A DNA stretch of 64,000 nt from Chloroflexota bacterium (GTDB lineage Bacteria; Chloroflexota; Dehalococcoidia; Lucifugimonadales; UBA3495), in assembly GCA_026710825.1 (NCBI GenBank), contig JAPOQH010000010.1, forward strand, positions 1 to 64,000, read 5' to 3'. A program made the translations under genes and the position numbers. Below the pieces are notes generated by a model. It saw only the letters and a program-made list of their open reading frames with translations, ran no database searches and was not told the DNA's origin. Positions 55,085-64,000 of the stretch are shown in pieces; the stretch's first letter is position 1; each line of letters opens with the position of its first letter.

Positions 55085-56560
55085 ATGCTGAACAAAGGCG
55101 GAAACCGCGACACCACCAGGATGCTCATGGACCGCAGCGTATCCGGCCGCGTGGGCGTCATCACGCCGGATCTGGACGTGCCGGCCGCGCCCCTACCCGA
55201 TGCGGCGTACGTCCGCGAATCCCTGCCGCTGCCCGAGGTGTCGGAACCCGAGGTGGTGCAGTATTTCACCGCGCTGAGCCAGCTGAACTTCAGCATCGAC
55301 ACCCACTTCTATCCGCTGGGGTCGTGCACCATGAAGTACAACCCCAAGATCAACGACGAGGTGGCGTTCCTGCCCGGATTCGCCGGCATCCACCCGCAGC
55401 AGCCTGCCGAGCAGTCGCAGGGCGCGCTGGATTTGCTGTACCGGCTTCAGGAGTTCCTCACCGAAGTCACCGGCATGTCCGCCACCAGCCTGGCCACCCT
55501 GGCCGGCGCTCACGGCGAACTGGGCGGCGTCCTGATGATGCGGGCCTATCACCTTGCGCGCGGCGATTCGGGCCGCACCAAGATGGGCATCCCCGACAGC
55601 GCCCACGGCACTAACCCCGCCTCAGCGGCCATGGCCGGCTTCGACGTGGTCACCATCCCCTCCGACGCCGACGGCAACACCGACCTAGACGCTCTGCGGG
55701 AGATCGCCGGCGACGACCTGGCCGGCGTGATGATCACCCTTCCCAGCACCCTGGGCCTCTTCGACAGCCACATCCTGGAGGTGTGCCAGGTTGTGCATGA
55801 ATGCGGCGGGCTGGTGTACGGCGACGGCGCGAACATGAACGCGCTGCTCGGGCGCGCCAAGCTGGGCGACCTGGGCTTCGACGTTTGCCACCTGAACCTG
55901 CACAAGACCTTCAGCACGCCCCACGGCGGTGGCGGGCCGGGCGCCGGCCCGGTGTGCTGCGGCGAGATCCTGGCGCCCTACTTGGCCGCCCCGATCGTCG
56001 AGCGCACCGACGGCGGAGACTACATACTGTCGGAACCTGCCGAGAGCATCGGCAAGATCAGCGGGTTCCACGGCAACTTCGGGGTCCTGGTGCGGGCCTA
56101 CACCTACATCCGCACGTTGGGTGCGGCCGGCCTGCAGTCCATCAGCGCGAACGCGGTGCTGAACGCCAACTACATCATGCACGAACTGAAGGACATCTAC
56201 GCCCTGCCCTACGACCGCACCTGCATGCACGAGGTGGTGTTCTCCGCGGACCTGCAGCGGGAGCGCGGCGTCAGCGGTCTGGAGGTCGCCAAGCGCCTGC
56301 TGGACTACGGCTTCCACGCTCCGACCATGTACTTCCCGCTCATCGTGCATGAGGCATTGATGATCGAGCCCACGGAATCCGAGACCAAGGAAACCCTCGA
56401 TGCGTTCATTGACGCCCTCCGCGCCATCGACGCCGAGGCAACCAACGAGCCCGAAATGGTGCAGCACGCGCCGCATACGACACCCGTGTCGCGTCTCGAC
56501 GAGGCGACGGCAGCGCGCCGCCCCGTCCTCCGCTGGGAACCGGCTGAGGCTGCGGATTAG
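55085..56560 (+). CDS. gcvPB: glycine dehydrogenase (decarboxylating) subunit 2
   Basis: This 491-residue subunit carries the PLP-binding site: the Schiff-base lysine is in HLNLHKTFSTPHGGGGPGAGPV. Other markers are FYPLGSCTMKYNPKINDE, PDSAHGTNPASAAMAGFDVV and the TMYFPLIVHEALMIEPTESE region. Its start is 44 bp after gcvPA stops, so both are from one transcript. A strong terminator follows, so the operon ends here. Confidence 0.97.
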   Translation: MLNKGGNRDTTRMLMDRSVSGRVGVITPDLDVPAAPLPDAAYVRESLPLPEVSEPEVVQYFTALSQLNFSIDTHFYPLGSCTMKYNPKINDEVAFLPGFAGIHPQQPAEQSQGALDLLYRLQEFLTEVTGMSATSLATLAGAHGELGGVLMMRAYHLARGDSGRTKMGIPDSAHGTNPASAAMAGFDVVTIPSDADGNTDLDALREIAGDDLAGVMITLPSTLGLFDSHILEVCQVVHECGGLVYGDGANMNALLGRAKLGDLGFDVCHLNLHKTFSTPHGGGGPGAGPVCCGEILAPYLAAPIVERTDGGDYILSEPAESIGKISGFHGNFGVLVRAYTYIRTLGAAGLQSISANAVLNANYIMHELKDIYALPYDRTCMHEVVFSADLQRERGVSGLEVAKRLLDYGFHAPTMYFPLIVHEALMIEPTESETKETLDAFIDALRAIDAEATNEPEMVQHAPHTTPVSRLDEATAARRPVLRWEPAEAAD

Positions 56561-56570
56561 GCAAAATACA

Positions 56571-56597
56571 GGGCCGCTCGATCGAGCGGCCCTTCTT
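56571..56597 (+). terminator. intrinsic terminator after gcvPB
   Basis: GGGCCGCTCGATCGAGCGGCCC is a perfect palindrome (9-bp or longer stem with a tiny loop) followed by TTCTTT. It ends 23 bp before the end of the converging dehydrogenase gene. Confidence 0.88.
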
Positions 56598-56620
56598 TCG
56601 GGTACAAGATTTCGATCGCC

Positions 56621-57556
56621 CTACCCGCCCTGTTCCTCCAGGGCGCGCTGCAGGTCCGCGGGATCGACCTCCACGTCGATGCCGGCGCGTTCCGACTGGA
56701 GCAGCATGGCTACGCGGGAGTCCCGGCCGGCCCAGCCCCGGTTCAGTGCCTCGGTCATCTCAGCCAACGTCGTGTTAGCCAGCTTCATCGGCACGTCGAA
56801 CTCACGGCCCACGGCGACGGCCAGGTCAACGTCCTTGCGGGCCAGGCGCAGCGCGAAGTCCGGCGGATCGTAGTCGTTGATCAGGAAGTGCTGGGCCAGC
56901 CCTTCGAACATGCCCCTGCGTCCGCCCGCCCCCTTGCGGACGGCCAGCCACAGGGCCAGCGGATCAACGCCGGCCTTGATGCCCATGGTGAACACCTCGG
57001 CCAGGGCGGTCTGCACGATGTAGCCGGCGCAGTTGTGGACCAGCTTGGCGACTGAGCCGCTCCCGATGGGCCCCACGTAGTAGGCGGCGTGGCGGATGGA
57101 GTCCAGCACGGCCTTGTGCTGATCGAACACGTCCTTGTCGCCGCCGACCCAGATTGCCAGGCGACCACTGGCCGCGCCGGCCGGCCCGCCGCTCACCGGA
57201 GCATCCAGCACGTTGATGCCCTGGGGCGCGACCCGGTCGTGGATCTGCCGGATCAGCGTCGGCGAACTGGTGCTCAGGTCGAAATAGGTCTTGCCGGCGG
57301 CCATGCCGGACATGATGCCGTCCTCACCCAGCGACACCGCCTCGACCTCCACTGGCCCCGGCAACGAGGTGAACACCACGTCGGTGGACTCGGCGACTTC
57401 CCGCGGCGTGTCCGCCCACGTTGCTCCCGCCTCCAGGTGCTGGGTGGCCGCCTCTCGCCGTATGTCATGCACGACCATGTCGTTTCCGCCGCTGAGGCAG
57501 TTATAGGCCATGCTGGCGCCCATGGTGCCCAGGCCGATAAATCCTACTTTAGCCAT
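56621..57556 (-). CDS. 3-hydroxyisobutyrate dehydrogenase-family NAD(P) oxidoreductase
   Basis: This 311-residue beta-hydroxyacid dehydrogenase has the Rossmann motif KVGFIGLGTMGASMAYN (about 3-19), substrate-binding DAPVSGGPAGAASGRL (about 112-127) and the catalytic lysine region GSGSVAKLVHN (K about 166). Members oxidise 3-hydroxyisobutyrate, tartronate semialdehyde or related acids. ATG 57556 follows AGGAGAT; the longer frame to 57589 is not needed. Confidence 0.92.
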   Translation of the reverse strand: MAKVGFIGLGTMGASMAYNCLSGGNDMVVHDIRREAATQHLEAGATWADTPREVAESTDVVFTSLPGPVEVEAVSLGEDGIMSGMAAGKTYFDLSTSSPTLIRQIHDRVAPQGINVLDAPVSGGPAGAASGRLAIWVGGDKDVFDQHKAVLDSIRHAAYYVGPIGSGSVAKLVHNCAGYIVQTALAEVFTMGIKAGVDPLALWLAVRKGAGGRRGMFEGLAQHFLINDYDPPDFALRLARKDVDLAVAVGREFDVPMKLANTTLAEMTEALNRGWAGRDSRVAMLLQSERAGIDVEVDPADLQRALEEQGG

Positions 57557-57805
57557 GGTTGGTAATCTCCTGTCAGAGTCCTGCTGCACCGGCCAATAGT
57601 TCGGGCCGGCAAGCGTAATTCTAACAGAGCGCCGTCTGACCGAACGCGCCCAGCGAATCGCCAGACCGCTTGGACGGCAGGATTCCCGGATTGCGGTAAG
57701 GAGGAAAAAAAGGCGAACCCGAGCGGTCTAATCCGGACGGGAACCAGGCCGGCGACCTGCGAAGTTGTGCAGGTACGCCAACGATATCCGGCTGAACGGA
57801 CCGAA

Positions 57806-58561
57806 TCAGCCCTGTGAGTCGGATTCAGCCTCAGCGTCGACCGTGGAACCCCTGCGGGCCGGACTGCTCTCGCCCAGCACGATCCTGCGGCCCGTATCGG
57901 TAACGCGGTAGTGCCCCGGCTTGCCGGGGATGCGCTCCAGCCACCGGAACTTGGTGCGGGCCGCGTTCCGCAGGGTCTGAACGAAGCTGTGCGGAATGGG
58001 CCAGCCGGCCAGGGTGAACAGGCGCTCCAATTCGTCGGGATCAACGCTCAGCACGGTCAGATGACGATGGGCAGCTTCGGCGGCGACCACTACCCGCCGC
58101 ATGTCTCCCAGCGGGTTGACTCTCTGGCAGAACGCGATGTACTCGTGCTCGTCTGGAGTGGATGGCGCGAAAGCCGGCGCCGGAGTAATGGCCGAAATCG
58201 CAACCGGAGTCTGCTGAGCCGGGGCAGGTTGCCGCTCGACAATTGGCGCTGCGGTTGCGTTCGTCGCGGGCGCGGGGGCGTGGTTGCCGTTGGTAGCCCC
58301 GTTGGCGGTGTCGTGCGAAAGACCCGCTCCATTGGCCACCGGAATGGGCTGGGCCGGCTCAGACCCATGCCCGTTGGTTGGCGTTCCGTTGTGATGCACA
58401 GGCGGTTCGGGCGCGTTCCCATATATCTCCCCTTTCGACTGCTCCACAACACCGTTCAGGTGCGGCATCGCCGAGTAGAGGACCTCGCGCACCAGGTCTT
58501 TGTCATCAGCTTCGATCGATACCTGGGCGCCCGAAGGCAACGTGATGTTGAGTTTGATCAT
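57806..58561 (-). CDS. hypothetical protein with N- and C-terminal domains and Ala/Pro linker
   Basis: This 251-residue protein is not recognised. The N-terminal 50 residues (KLNITLPSGAQVSIEADDKDLVREVLYSAMPHL) look like a small beta/alpha domain. A low-complexity Pro/Ala/Asn/Thr-rich linker runs from about 60 to 130. The C-terminal domain (about 135-230) contains EYIAFCQRVNPLGDMRRVVVAAEAAHRH, ELERLFTLAGWPIPHSFVQTLRNAARTKFRWLERIP and GHYRVTDTGRRIV, which looks like a winged-helix or effector-type module. No membrane span. Confidence 0.7.
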   Translation of the reverse strand: MIKLNITLPSGAQVSIEADDKDLVREVLYSAMPHLNGVVEQSKGEIYGNAPEPPVHHNGTPTNGHGSEPAQPIPVANGAGLSHDTANGATNGNHAPAPATNATAAPIVERQPAPAQQTPVAISAITPAPAFAPSTPDEHEYIAFCQRVNPLGDMRRVVVAAEAAHRHLTVLSVDPDELERLFTLAGWPIPHSFVQTLRNAARTKFRWLERIPGKPGHYRVTDTGRRIVLGESSPARRGSTVDAEAESDSQG

Positions 58562-58816
58562 TCCCTGCCACCCGATCACAATAAGGCTGCCGCCACCCGG
58601 ATCCTAACCCGGACCCGTGGTTGCGGCGCGCAATAATAGCCCAATGTTAATGTACTTCCGGGGGTTGTGGCAAGGCGAACGGATGACACTTTTGTGGAAT
58701 TCTTGCCATGACGAATCCGCTTTCAGGACCGTACCGATCGGGTCTCCGACCACCCTGTGCCTCGCCGGGTTCAGGCATAAAAACGGCAGGTTTCCCGTCA
58801 GTCGAGGTGAATTGCG

Positions 58817-60241
58817 TCACCCCAGCCACGTCACGAAAAACGCTCCGGCTGCCAGGAAAATCAGGAATCCCAGCACATCGGTGAACGTTGTCACGAACAC
58901 CGCCGACGACACTGCCGGGTCGATGCCCAATCGGCGCAACAGCAGCGGTACCCCGGCGCCGGTGAGCGCGGCCACCAGCAGGTTCCCCACCATCGCAGCG
59001 GCCAGCGCGATACCCAGACCGGGGCTGCCTTTCCACACCCAACCCAGCGCTCCGGCCAGCGCAGCCAGGGCCATCCCATGCATCAAACCCAGCAAAAGCT
59101 CGCGACCCAGCAGGCGCAAACCCGCCGCTGACGGCACCTCCCCAATGGCCATGCCGCGCACCACCAGCGTCACCGTCTGCGTCCCGGCGATGCCGCCCTG
59201 CCCGGCGACCACCGGGAGAAACACCGCCAGCATGGCGATGGCCGCGATGGTGGACTCAAACATGTTCACCACCGCGGCGGCTACCAGCACGGTTCCCAGG
59301 TTCAGCACCAGCCAGGGCAGGCGATGCCGAACCGACAGGTGCAGCGGGCCGAACACTCGCTCACCCGGCGCCGACGCGATGCGCAGCATGTCCTCGGTGG
59401 CCTCGTCCTCCGCCACCCGCATGGCCTCCTCGGCGCGGATGACCCCCAGCACGCGTTGTTCCGAGTCGACCACCGGCACGATGCTGAAAGAGTAACGCGA
59501 CATGATGCGGTGGACCTCTTCCTGGTCCATTTCCGGCGGCACCGACACCAGGTGATGGTCGTACTGGTCCGCCAGATCCTGCACCGTGCGGGTCGGACTG
59601 GACAACGCCAGGTGCGCGATGCTGACGTAGCCGGTCAAACGCTGTCCCCGGTCGACGACACAGACCCACCCGAAACCCTCGGCGTCCTCGCCGAACAGCC
59701 TGAGCGCGTCCAGCGCATTACCGGCCGTTACGTCATTGCGCACACGGGGGAAATCCGGCGTCATCATGCCGCCGGCCGTGTCGGGCCGGAACTGGAGCAG
59801 CGGAACGACCTCTTCGGGATGGTCGAGTTCGGCCACTATGGCGGCGGCATGCTCGTCGGGCAGCTCCTGGAGAATGTCCGCGACGGTGTGGGTATCAACG
59901 TCGTCCAGGATGCCGGCGGCCTGATCGGGCGCCAGTTCGCGGGTGACCGCGGCGGCCGCCGGCGTGGGGGCCTCGTCCAGTATGTCGGCGAGTTCATCCG
60001 GCGTCAGCAGCGAGATCAGGAGCCGACGCTCGTTCCGGGGGGCTCGCCTCAGGAGGATGCCCTGGTCGGCGGACAGCATCTCACGCAGGATTCTGGCCGC
60101 CACTCCCGCCTGACCTCGTTCCAGGGCGGCCAGCGCCGCGGCACCGTGCACGTGGGGGTCAACGGGAGCAATGCCCATCCCGGTCGGCGGGGCCTGGGAT
60201 TCCAACGCTATAGTGGATTGTGGGTCGGTCTGGCGATTCAT
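58817..60241 (-). CDS. mgtE: magnesium transporter MgtE
   Basis: This 474-residue transporter has an N-terminal MgtE_N domain (about 35-145, superhelix), two CBS domains (about 160-280) and five C-terminal membrane helices, including PVVAGQGGIAGTQTVTLVVRG, which holds the pore signature. Mg2+ binding to the N-terminal and CBS domains gates the channel in known MgtE. Length and order are typical. The gene shares its minus-strand direction with uvrC upstream, 37 bp apart. Confidence 0.95.
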   Translation of the reverse strand: MNRQTDPQSTIALESQAPPTGMGIAPVDPHVHGAAALAALERGQAGVAARILREMLSADQGILLRRAPRNERRLLISLLTPDELADILDEAPTPAAAAVTRELAPDQAAGILDDVDTHTVADILQELPDEHAAAIVAELDHPEEVVPLLQFRPDTAGGMMTPDFPRVRNDVTAGNALDALRLFGEDAEGFGWVCVVDRGQRLTGYVSIAHLALSSPTRTVQDLADQYDHHLVSVPPEMDQEEVHRIMSRYSFSIVPVVDSEQRVLGVIRAEEAMRVAEDEATEDMLRIASAPGERVFGPLHLSVRHRLPWLVLNLGTVLVAAAVVNMFESTIAAIAMLAVFLPVVAGQGGIAGTQTVTLVVRGMAIGEVPSAAGLRLLGRELLLGLMHGMALAALAGALGWVWKGSPGLGIALAAAMVGNLLVAALTGAGVPLLLRRLGIDPAVSSAVFVTTFTDVLGFLIFLAAGAFFVTWLG

Positions 60242-60278
60242 GGCAGTTCCTGGGCGACCGACCCATGTGAGCGTCGGC

Positions 60279-62150
60279 CTAAATTGTCTGTTTCAGCCTC
60301 ACCGCCAGCGAGCGGGTCAGGCCGGGCACGGCGGCAATGTCCTCGACCGTCGCTTCCTTGATTCCCTGCAGGGAACCGAAGCGGCGTAACAGCATGCGTT
60401 TGCGCTTTGGCCCGATGCCCGTGACCATGTCGATGGGCGACTTGAGGCTGCCCTTGGAGCGCAGGTTCCGGTGGAACGTGATCGCGAAACGGTGCGCCTC
60501 GTCCCGTATCCGCTGCATGAGGTACAGGGCCTGAGAGTCCCGGGGCAGCACGATGGGCTCCGGCGTGTGCGGCACAAATATCTCCTCGTTCTCCTTGGCC
60601 AGCGAGCACAGCGGTATCTGCTCCAGCCCCAGGTGCAGCATCACCTCTCGCGCCGCCGAAAGGTGTCCCTTGCCGCCGTCGATGATCACCAGGTCGGGCA
60701 TCACGCCCCAGGTGTCCACCTTGCCGTCCGGGTCGGGATTGTCGATGGCCTGGCTCAGCCGCTTGAACCGCCGACTGAGCATCTCCTTCATGCTGGCGTA
60801 GTCGTCGACCCCGTCCACGGCCTTGATCTTGAACCGCCGGTAGTCCCGCGTGCGCGGCTTGCCGTCGTCAAACACCACCATGCTGCCCACCAGGTTGCTG
60901 CCCTGGATGTGCGATATGTCGTAACATTCCATGCGCACGGGAGCGGCCGGCAGGCTGAGTTCTTCCTCCAGCTCGGTGAGGGCGCCCTGGATCGCGTCGG
61001 AGCGATTGAGCCATTTCACCCGGTGCTGCGCCAGCCCTTCGGCCGCGTTTTCGGCCACCACCTGGACCAACTTGCGGTACTCGCCCCGCTGAGGCCGGTA
61101 AATCCGCACCGCGCCGTCGCGCCGGTCGCGCAGGAAATCCTGCAGCAGTTGCTGGTCCTCCTCCGGGGGATCGTGCTGGACCAATATGGTGGGCGGTATC
61201 TCCAGCGCGTTGGCGTAAAACTGCTGCACGAACTGGGCGATGATGGCGCCGGGTTCGTCCTCATCGGGGCCTTCCATGAAGAAGTGGTCCCGTCCGATCA
61301 GCTTGCCCCGACGAACGAAGAACGCCTCAACCCACGCTTCCCGTATGCGAGAGTCGGGATCGGCCACCGCGACGGCTATGGCGTCCAGGTCCATTGGGCG
61401 ACCCGAGTCCACCTTGACCGTGCGCTCCTCCTCAAATTTCTGGATCGCCCCCATCTGGTCCCGGAGCACCGCTGCGCGCTCGAATTCCAGCGATTCGGCG
61501 GCCTGTTCCATCTTTTGCCGGATCTGCCCGGTTACCTTCTCCGTGTTGCCTTCCAGGAAAAGGATGACCTGCTCGATGACCTCGTCATACTCCTCCCGGG
61601 TCGCCAGCCCGGCGCATGGCCCCACGCACCGATGGATGTAGTATTCCAGGCAGGGGCGCGGGTCGGTTCCCGTGATCCGCTTGGTGCAGGAGCGGTACGG
61701 AAAGAGCTTTTTCACCAAATCCATGGATTGCCGCACGCTGCCTGCGCTGGCGAACGGCCCGAAGTAACGCGCCCCGTCGGTGTGCGCGCCACGGGTGATA
61801 TACACCCGCGGAAACTCCTCGGACAGGTCAACTTTCAGGAACGGGTAGGTCTTGTCGTCCTTGAGGCGGACGTTGAAATAGGGCCGGTGCCGCTTGATCA
61901 ACGTGTTTTCGAGGATCAGCGCCTCGGCCTCGGTGTCGGTGACGATGTACTCGAAGTCGGCCAGTTCGCTGACCATCCGGCGCGTCTTGCGCTCCAGCCC
62001 TGCCGGCGACCCAAAATACGAACGCAGCCGGTTCCGTAGCACCGCCGCCTTGCCCACGTAGATCACCGCGCCCTTGGCGTTCTTCATCAGGTAGACGCCC
62101 GGGCGTTCCGGGGTCACCAGCAGGCGATGATCAATTTCGTCGCGAATCAT
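60279..62150 (-). CDS. uvrC: excinuclease ABC subunit C
   Basis: This 623-residue nuclease makes the two incisions of nucleotide excision repair. Domains: GIY-YIG (GVYLMKNAKGAVIYVGKA, about 18-35), a Cys-rich segment (CTKRI, CLEYYIHRCVGPCAG, about 155-180), UVR motif (FERAAVLRDQMGAIQKFEE), RNase H-like core (ECYDISHIQGSNLVGSMVVF and VIIDGGKGHLSAAREVM) and the C-terminal helix-hairpin-helix pair (GIGPKRKRMLLRRFGSLQGI). All catalytic segments are present, so it is intact. Confidence 0.97.
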   Translation of the reverse strand: MIRDEIDHRLLVTPERPGVYLMKNAKGAVIYVGKAAVLRNRLRSYFGSPAGLERKTRRMVSELADFEYIVTDTEAEALILENTLIKRHRPYFNVRLKDDKTYPFLKVDLSEEFPRVYITRGAHTDGARYFGPFASAGSVRQSMDLVKKLFPYRSCTKRITGTDPRPCLEYYIHRCVGPCAGLATREEYDEVIEQVILFLEGNTEKVTGQIRQKMEQAAESLEFERAAVLRDQMGAIQKFEEERTVKVDSGRPMDLDAIAVAVADPDSRIREAWVEAFFVRRGKLIGRDHFFMEGPDEDEPGAIIAQFVQQFYANALEIPPTILVQHDPPEEDQQLLQDFLRDRRDGAVRIYRPQRGEYRKLVQVVAENAAEGLAQHRVKWLNRSDAIQGALTELEEELSLPAAPVRMECYDISHIQGSNLVGSMVVFDDGKPRTRDYRRFKIKAVDGVDDYASMKEMLSRRFKRLSQAIDNPDPDGKVDTWGVMPDLVIIDGGKGHLSAAREVMLHLGLEQIPLCSLAKENEEIFVPHTPEPIVLPRDSQALYLMQRIRDEAHRFAITFHRNLRSKGSLKSPIDMVTGIGPKRKRMLLRRFGSLQGIKEATVEDIAAVPGLTRSLAVRLKQTI

Positions 62151-62220
62151 TTCAACGCGGCCCCGTGCCTGACGCCGCCCCGGATCCCATGCAACACCGG
62201 ACCCTGTGTCACGTCGAGCC

Positions 62221-62556
62221 CTATAACACGAATGATACGGCGATCAGCGCCACCACCAGCACACTCGAGAAAATGCCAATGCGCTTGAGTTCCGACCCCA
62301 CGTGGTTGTAGGCCGCCGGCCGGTCAAAGCGCCGGCCACGAGGTTGCGTCTGCGACCGGCCGACGGGCCGACCCTCACCTACTGGAGCGGCCGCCGCCGC
62401 CGTGGTCGATGGCGCAACTGTCTCTGCCGGCGCCGAAACGGCCTCTGCTACGGCTGTTGGCCTCGCGCTGCCGGTTGCATTGTTGCGGTTCGCGGTGCTG
62501 CGACGCCGGCGGAGGTTGTTCTGGCGCGACGCTACTCGTTTGCCCTTGCTTGGCAT
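62221..62556 (-). CDS. small C-tail-anchored hypothetical protein
   Basis: This 111-residue protein has a highly basic N-terminus (PSKGKRVASRQNNLRRRRSTANRNN), an Ala/Thr/Pro linker and one C-terminal membrane helix (IGIFSSVLVVALIAVSFVL) with no residues beyond it. It would be anchored with the basic domain in the cytoplasm, where it might bind nucleic acid or ribosomes. GTGGAGGGTC precedes the ATG. It is upstream of uvrC on the same strand. Confidence 0.65.
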   Translation of the reverse strand: MPSKGKRVASRQNNLRRRRSTANRNNATGSARPTAVAEAVSAPAETVAPSTTAAAAAPVGEGRPVGRSQTQPRGRRFDRPAAYNHVGSELKRIGIFSSVLVVALIAVSFVL

Positions 62557-62869
62557 TGTGACCCTCCACGCGCCGCGACGTCCGGGTGGTGGCCGTCAGC
62601 GCAGTTTGCAGTCAGAGTATTCATGGAAACGGCGGTTGTTGGCAACTGCCGTTGGCACAATTCAATAATACCAGCAAACGCCGGGGAATAGGCAGCGCAC
62701 GCCTCGCGGGTTTATGTCACTGCCGCGCGACCGGGCCGGCGGCGCACGGAACAACGCGCTGCGAATCGCTGCCGGGATTGACCGAAAAGTGGATGCGCGA
62801 ACCGCGGTTGCCGGTCTGCGCAGTAAAGGCGCGATCGTGCATCCCGCGCCAGGAGGCTACCGCGCCCCG
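62557..62869. other. intergenic region without a supported gene
   Basis: About 310 bp between the small anchored protein gene and the recombinase hold no convincing gene. A plus-strand open frame at 62714-62947 overlaps the recombinase end and lacks a ribosome site. An AT-rich patch (CAATTCAATAATACC near 62658-62672) may contain promoter elements for the minus-strand gene at 62556, but no clear -35/-10 pair is seen. Confidence 0.4.
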
Positions 62870-63784
62870 CTACGCCCGGGGATGGCTGCGCTGGTACTCG
62901 TCGCGGACGTGGGAGTCGGTGAGGTGCGTGTAAACCTGCGTGGTTGAGATGCTGGAATGCCCCAGCAACTCCTGCACGTGCCGCAGGGAAGCTCCGTTCT
63001 GCAACAGGTGCGTTGCAAAACTGTGCCGCAGGGTGTGGGGCGTGATCTTGGGATCAATTCCCGACTTTTTCGCGGCGGTCTTCAGGATGTTCCACACCCA
63101 TTGCCGCGTCAGCCGCTCACCACGGTTATTGATGTAGAGGGCGGTTTCGCCCTTCTTGTTGCTGACCAGATCGGCCCGCGGCCCGCCGATATATTCGCGC
63201 AGGTTGCTGAGGGCTTCGGGGTACAGGTACACGATGCGCTCCTTGGAGCCCTTCCCCCAGGCGCGTATGAATCCCTCCTCGAAATCGATGTCCTGCACGT
63301 TGAGCGCGACCAGTTCGCTCACCCGCACGCCGGTGGCGTAAAGGAGTTCCAGGATGCTGGCGTCGCGACGACCCTCCGGGGTGCCGGTGTCGGCAGCGGT
63401 GGTCAGCAGGAGTTTCACGTCCGCTTCGGTCATGAACTTGGGCACGGATCGGCCGACCCGTGGTGAACCCAGGTTCTCCGTGGGATCCTCGCTGATGAGT
63501 TCGTTGGCGCTCAGGTATCCGAAGAAAGAACGGACCGCGGCGACTTTGCGTGCGGTCGTGGAATCCCGGTATCCTTTTTTGTCCCGCAACTCGCTGATGT
63601 AGGCGTTGAGCAGGTCCAGGTCCACCGTCCGCCAGGTTTCCGGATCGTCGTCGGAGACGTTCAGATACTGGCCGACAAAGTCCCGGAACTGGTCCAGGTC
63701 GTTGCTGTAGGCGTCCAGCGTATTCTGGGAAAATCCGCGTTCAACGACGAGGTGCTGTAGAAATGCGTTCACAGTCTCTTTCAT
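62870..63784 (-). CDS. xerD: XerC/XerD-type tyrosine recombinase
   Basis: This 304-residue recombinase has a SAM-like N-terminal core-binding domain (1-95) and a catalytic domain with the R-K-H-R-H-Y set: R in TGVRVSEL, K in GKGSKERIV, H-x-x-R in HTLRHSFATH, H in LGHSSIS, and Tyr in TTQVYTH. It probably resolves chromosome dimers at dif, with its partner or alone. XerC versus XerD cannot be decided from sequence alone; XerD is favoured. A dif site is not seen here. Confidence 0.92.
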   Translation of the reverse strand: MKETVNAFLQHLVVERGFSQNTLDAYSNDLDQFRDFVGQYLNVSDDDPETWRTVDLDLLNAYISELRDKKGYRDSTTARKVAAVRSFFGYLSANELISEDPTENLGSPRVGRSVPKFMTEADVKLLLTTAADTGTPEGRRDASILELLYATGVRVSELVALNVQDIDFEEGFIRAWGKGSKERIVYLYPEALSNLREYIGGPRADLVSNKKGETALYINNRGERLTRQWVWNILKTAAKKSGIDPKITPHTLRHSFATHLLQNGASLRHVQELLGHSSISTTQVYTHLTDSHVRDEYQRSHPRA

Positions 63785-63866
63785 AACTCATCACCATCGG
63801 CCCGCTCTGGATCGCCATTTCGAGGCGCTGGGTTGCCCACAACCCGGCGGCGGACCGGTGCTATTA

Positions 63867-63896
63867 TTGGTCATCCTTTAGAAAAAGACATAATAG
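63867..63896 (+). promoter_or_regulatory. candidate promoter for the gene leaving the window
   Basis: TTGGTC (63867) and TAATAG (63891) are separated by 18 bp in an AT-rich patch. A gene candidate starts at 63939 with GGGAG ahead of it. Confidence 0.4.
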
Positions 63897-63938
63897 CGAC
63901 CCTGCAAGATTCGAGGATTTTGCGCTTGGGAGTACCCG

Positions 63939-64000
63939 ATGCACCTTCCTGGTCCCCTCTCTCTCCTTCTGCAGGCCGGTGGCGCGCCTGCCGACCTTAC
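63939..64000 (+). CDS. N-terminal start of a gene running off the window (partial)
   Basis: ATG 63939 follows TTGGGAGTACCCG (GGGAG six bases upstream) and opens a frame MHLPGPLSLLLQAGGAPADL to the edge. Hydrophobic residues at the start are compatible with a membrane protein, for example of the MotA/TolQ kind, but 20 residues are too few for assignment. Confidence 0.35.
   Translation, partial: MHLPGPLSLLLQAGGAPADL

Noticed and set aside
60471..62039. Plus-strand open frame of 522 codons opposite uvrC
   Set aside because: It lies fully antisense to a complete uvrC with all motifs. Long antisense frames are expected in GC-rich genes with biased third positions, and the translation has no recognisable domain.
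62714..62947. Small plus-strand gene before the recombinase
   Set aside because: It overlaps the 3' end of the xerD-like gene, lacks a ribosome site and has no recognisable motif.

Overview
The window is a GC-rich bacterial chromosome segment, most likely from a member of the Chloroflexota (possibly a SAR202 or Dehalococcoidia-like or other environmental lineage). The best clue is the iron-type binding lipoprotein at 31681, whose linker after the lipid cysteine repeats EVTR/VEVTRE units, a style common in Chloroflexota lipoproteins. Two LLM flavin/F420-type oxidoreductases, several SDRs and many small toxin/antitoxin-like genes fit but do not prove this. No rRNA and only one tRNA (Pro, GGG) are present.

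Layout. 1-4.4 kb is an accessory strip: an alpha/beta hydrolase, dispersed intergenic repeats, an IS110 element whose bridge RNA can be read from the sequence, a type-5 uracil-DNA glycosylase, and a VapBC-type toxin-antitoxin pair inserted at the 3' end of that glycosylase gene. A 999-residue, lower-GC nuclease-methylase fusion (type IIG-like restriction-modification) follows at 4.5-7.5 kb. 7.5-17.2 kb carries catabolic enzymes: GMC oxidoreductase, a trans-sulfuration PLP enzyme, dihydropyrimidinase-like hydrolase, a membrane-anchored PQQ-propeller protein, a Rieske oxygenase and an amidohydrolase. 17.2-23.5 kb is a complete polar amino-acid ABC transporter with two tandem paralogous binding lipoproteins, two permeases and an ATPase.

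23.6-31.3 kb mixes small accessory genes (a frameshifted antitoxin-like gene, a membrane protein with 17-residue repeats), an LLM oxidoreductase, an SDR, tRNA-Pro, a reduced DnaJ, a serine beta-lactamase-like hydrolase, a tandem UspA and a C4 zinc-ribbon coiled-coil protein. 31.5-38.3 kb has an orphan iron-type binding protein with a near-consensus promoter, SbcD, a P1 peptidase, a nuclease-like protein, a DUF2520-like Rossmann protein and panB. 38.3-44.2 kb is acyl-CoA and alcohol metabolism (SDR, acyl-CoA dehydrogenase, enoyl-CoA hydratase, DinB, Fe-alcohol dehydrogenase) interrupted by small DUF-type genes; one of these, DUF4926-like, is fused to the enoyl-CoA hydratase.

44.2-51.7 kb is mostly minus strand: a coiled-coil nuclease-like protein, an S9 peptidase, a second LLM enzyme, then a polyhydroxyalkanoate locus (PadR/PhaQ-like regulator, phasin-like protein, PhaC, PhaE, FabG/PhaB-like reductase). 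51.8-56.6 kb has a PPOX-fold protein, a DAO-type oxidoreductase and the two glycine decarboxylase subunits gcvPA-gcvPB. 56.6-63.8 kb (minus) carries a hydroxyisobutyrate dehydrogenase-like enzyme, mgtE, uvrC and a XerC/D recombinase.

Most notable: (1) an IS110 bridge RNA with target- and donor-binding loops matching the two element ends around a CT core, inserted in a dispersed genomic repeat beside a 41-bp remnant of another copy; (2) two places where an insertion duplicated the 3' end of the host gene (glycosylase/VapBC and the PQQ protein); (3) the DUF4926-enoyl-CoA hydratase fusion.
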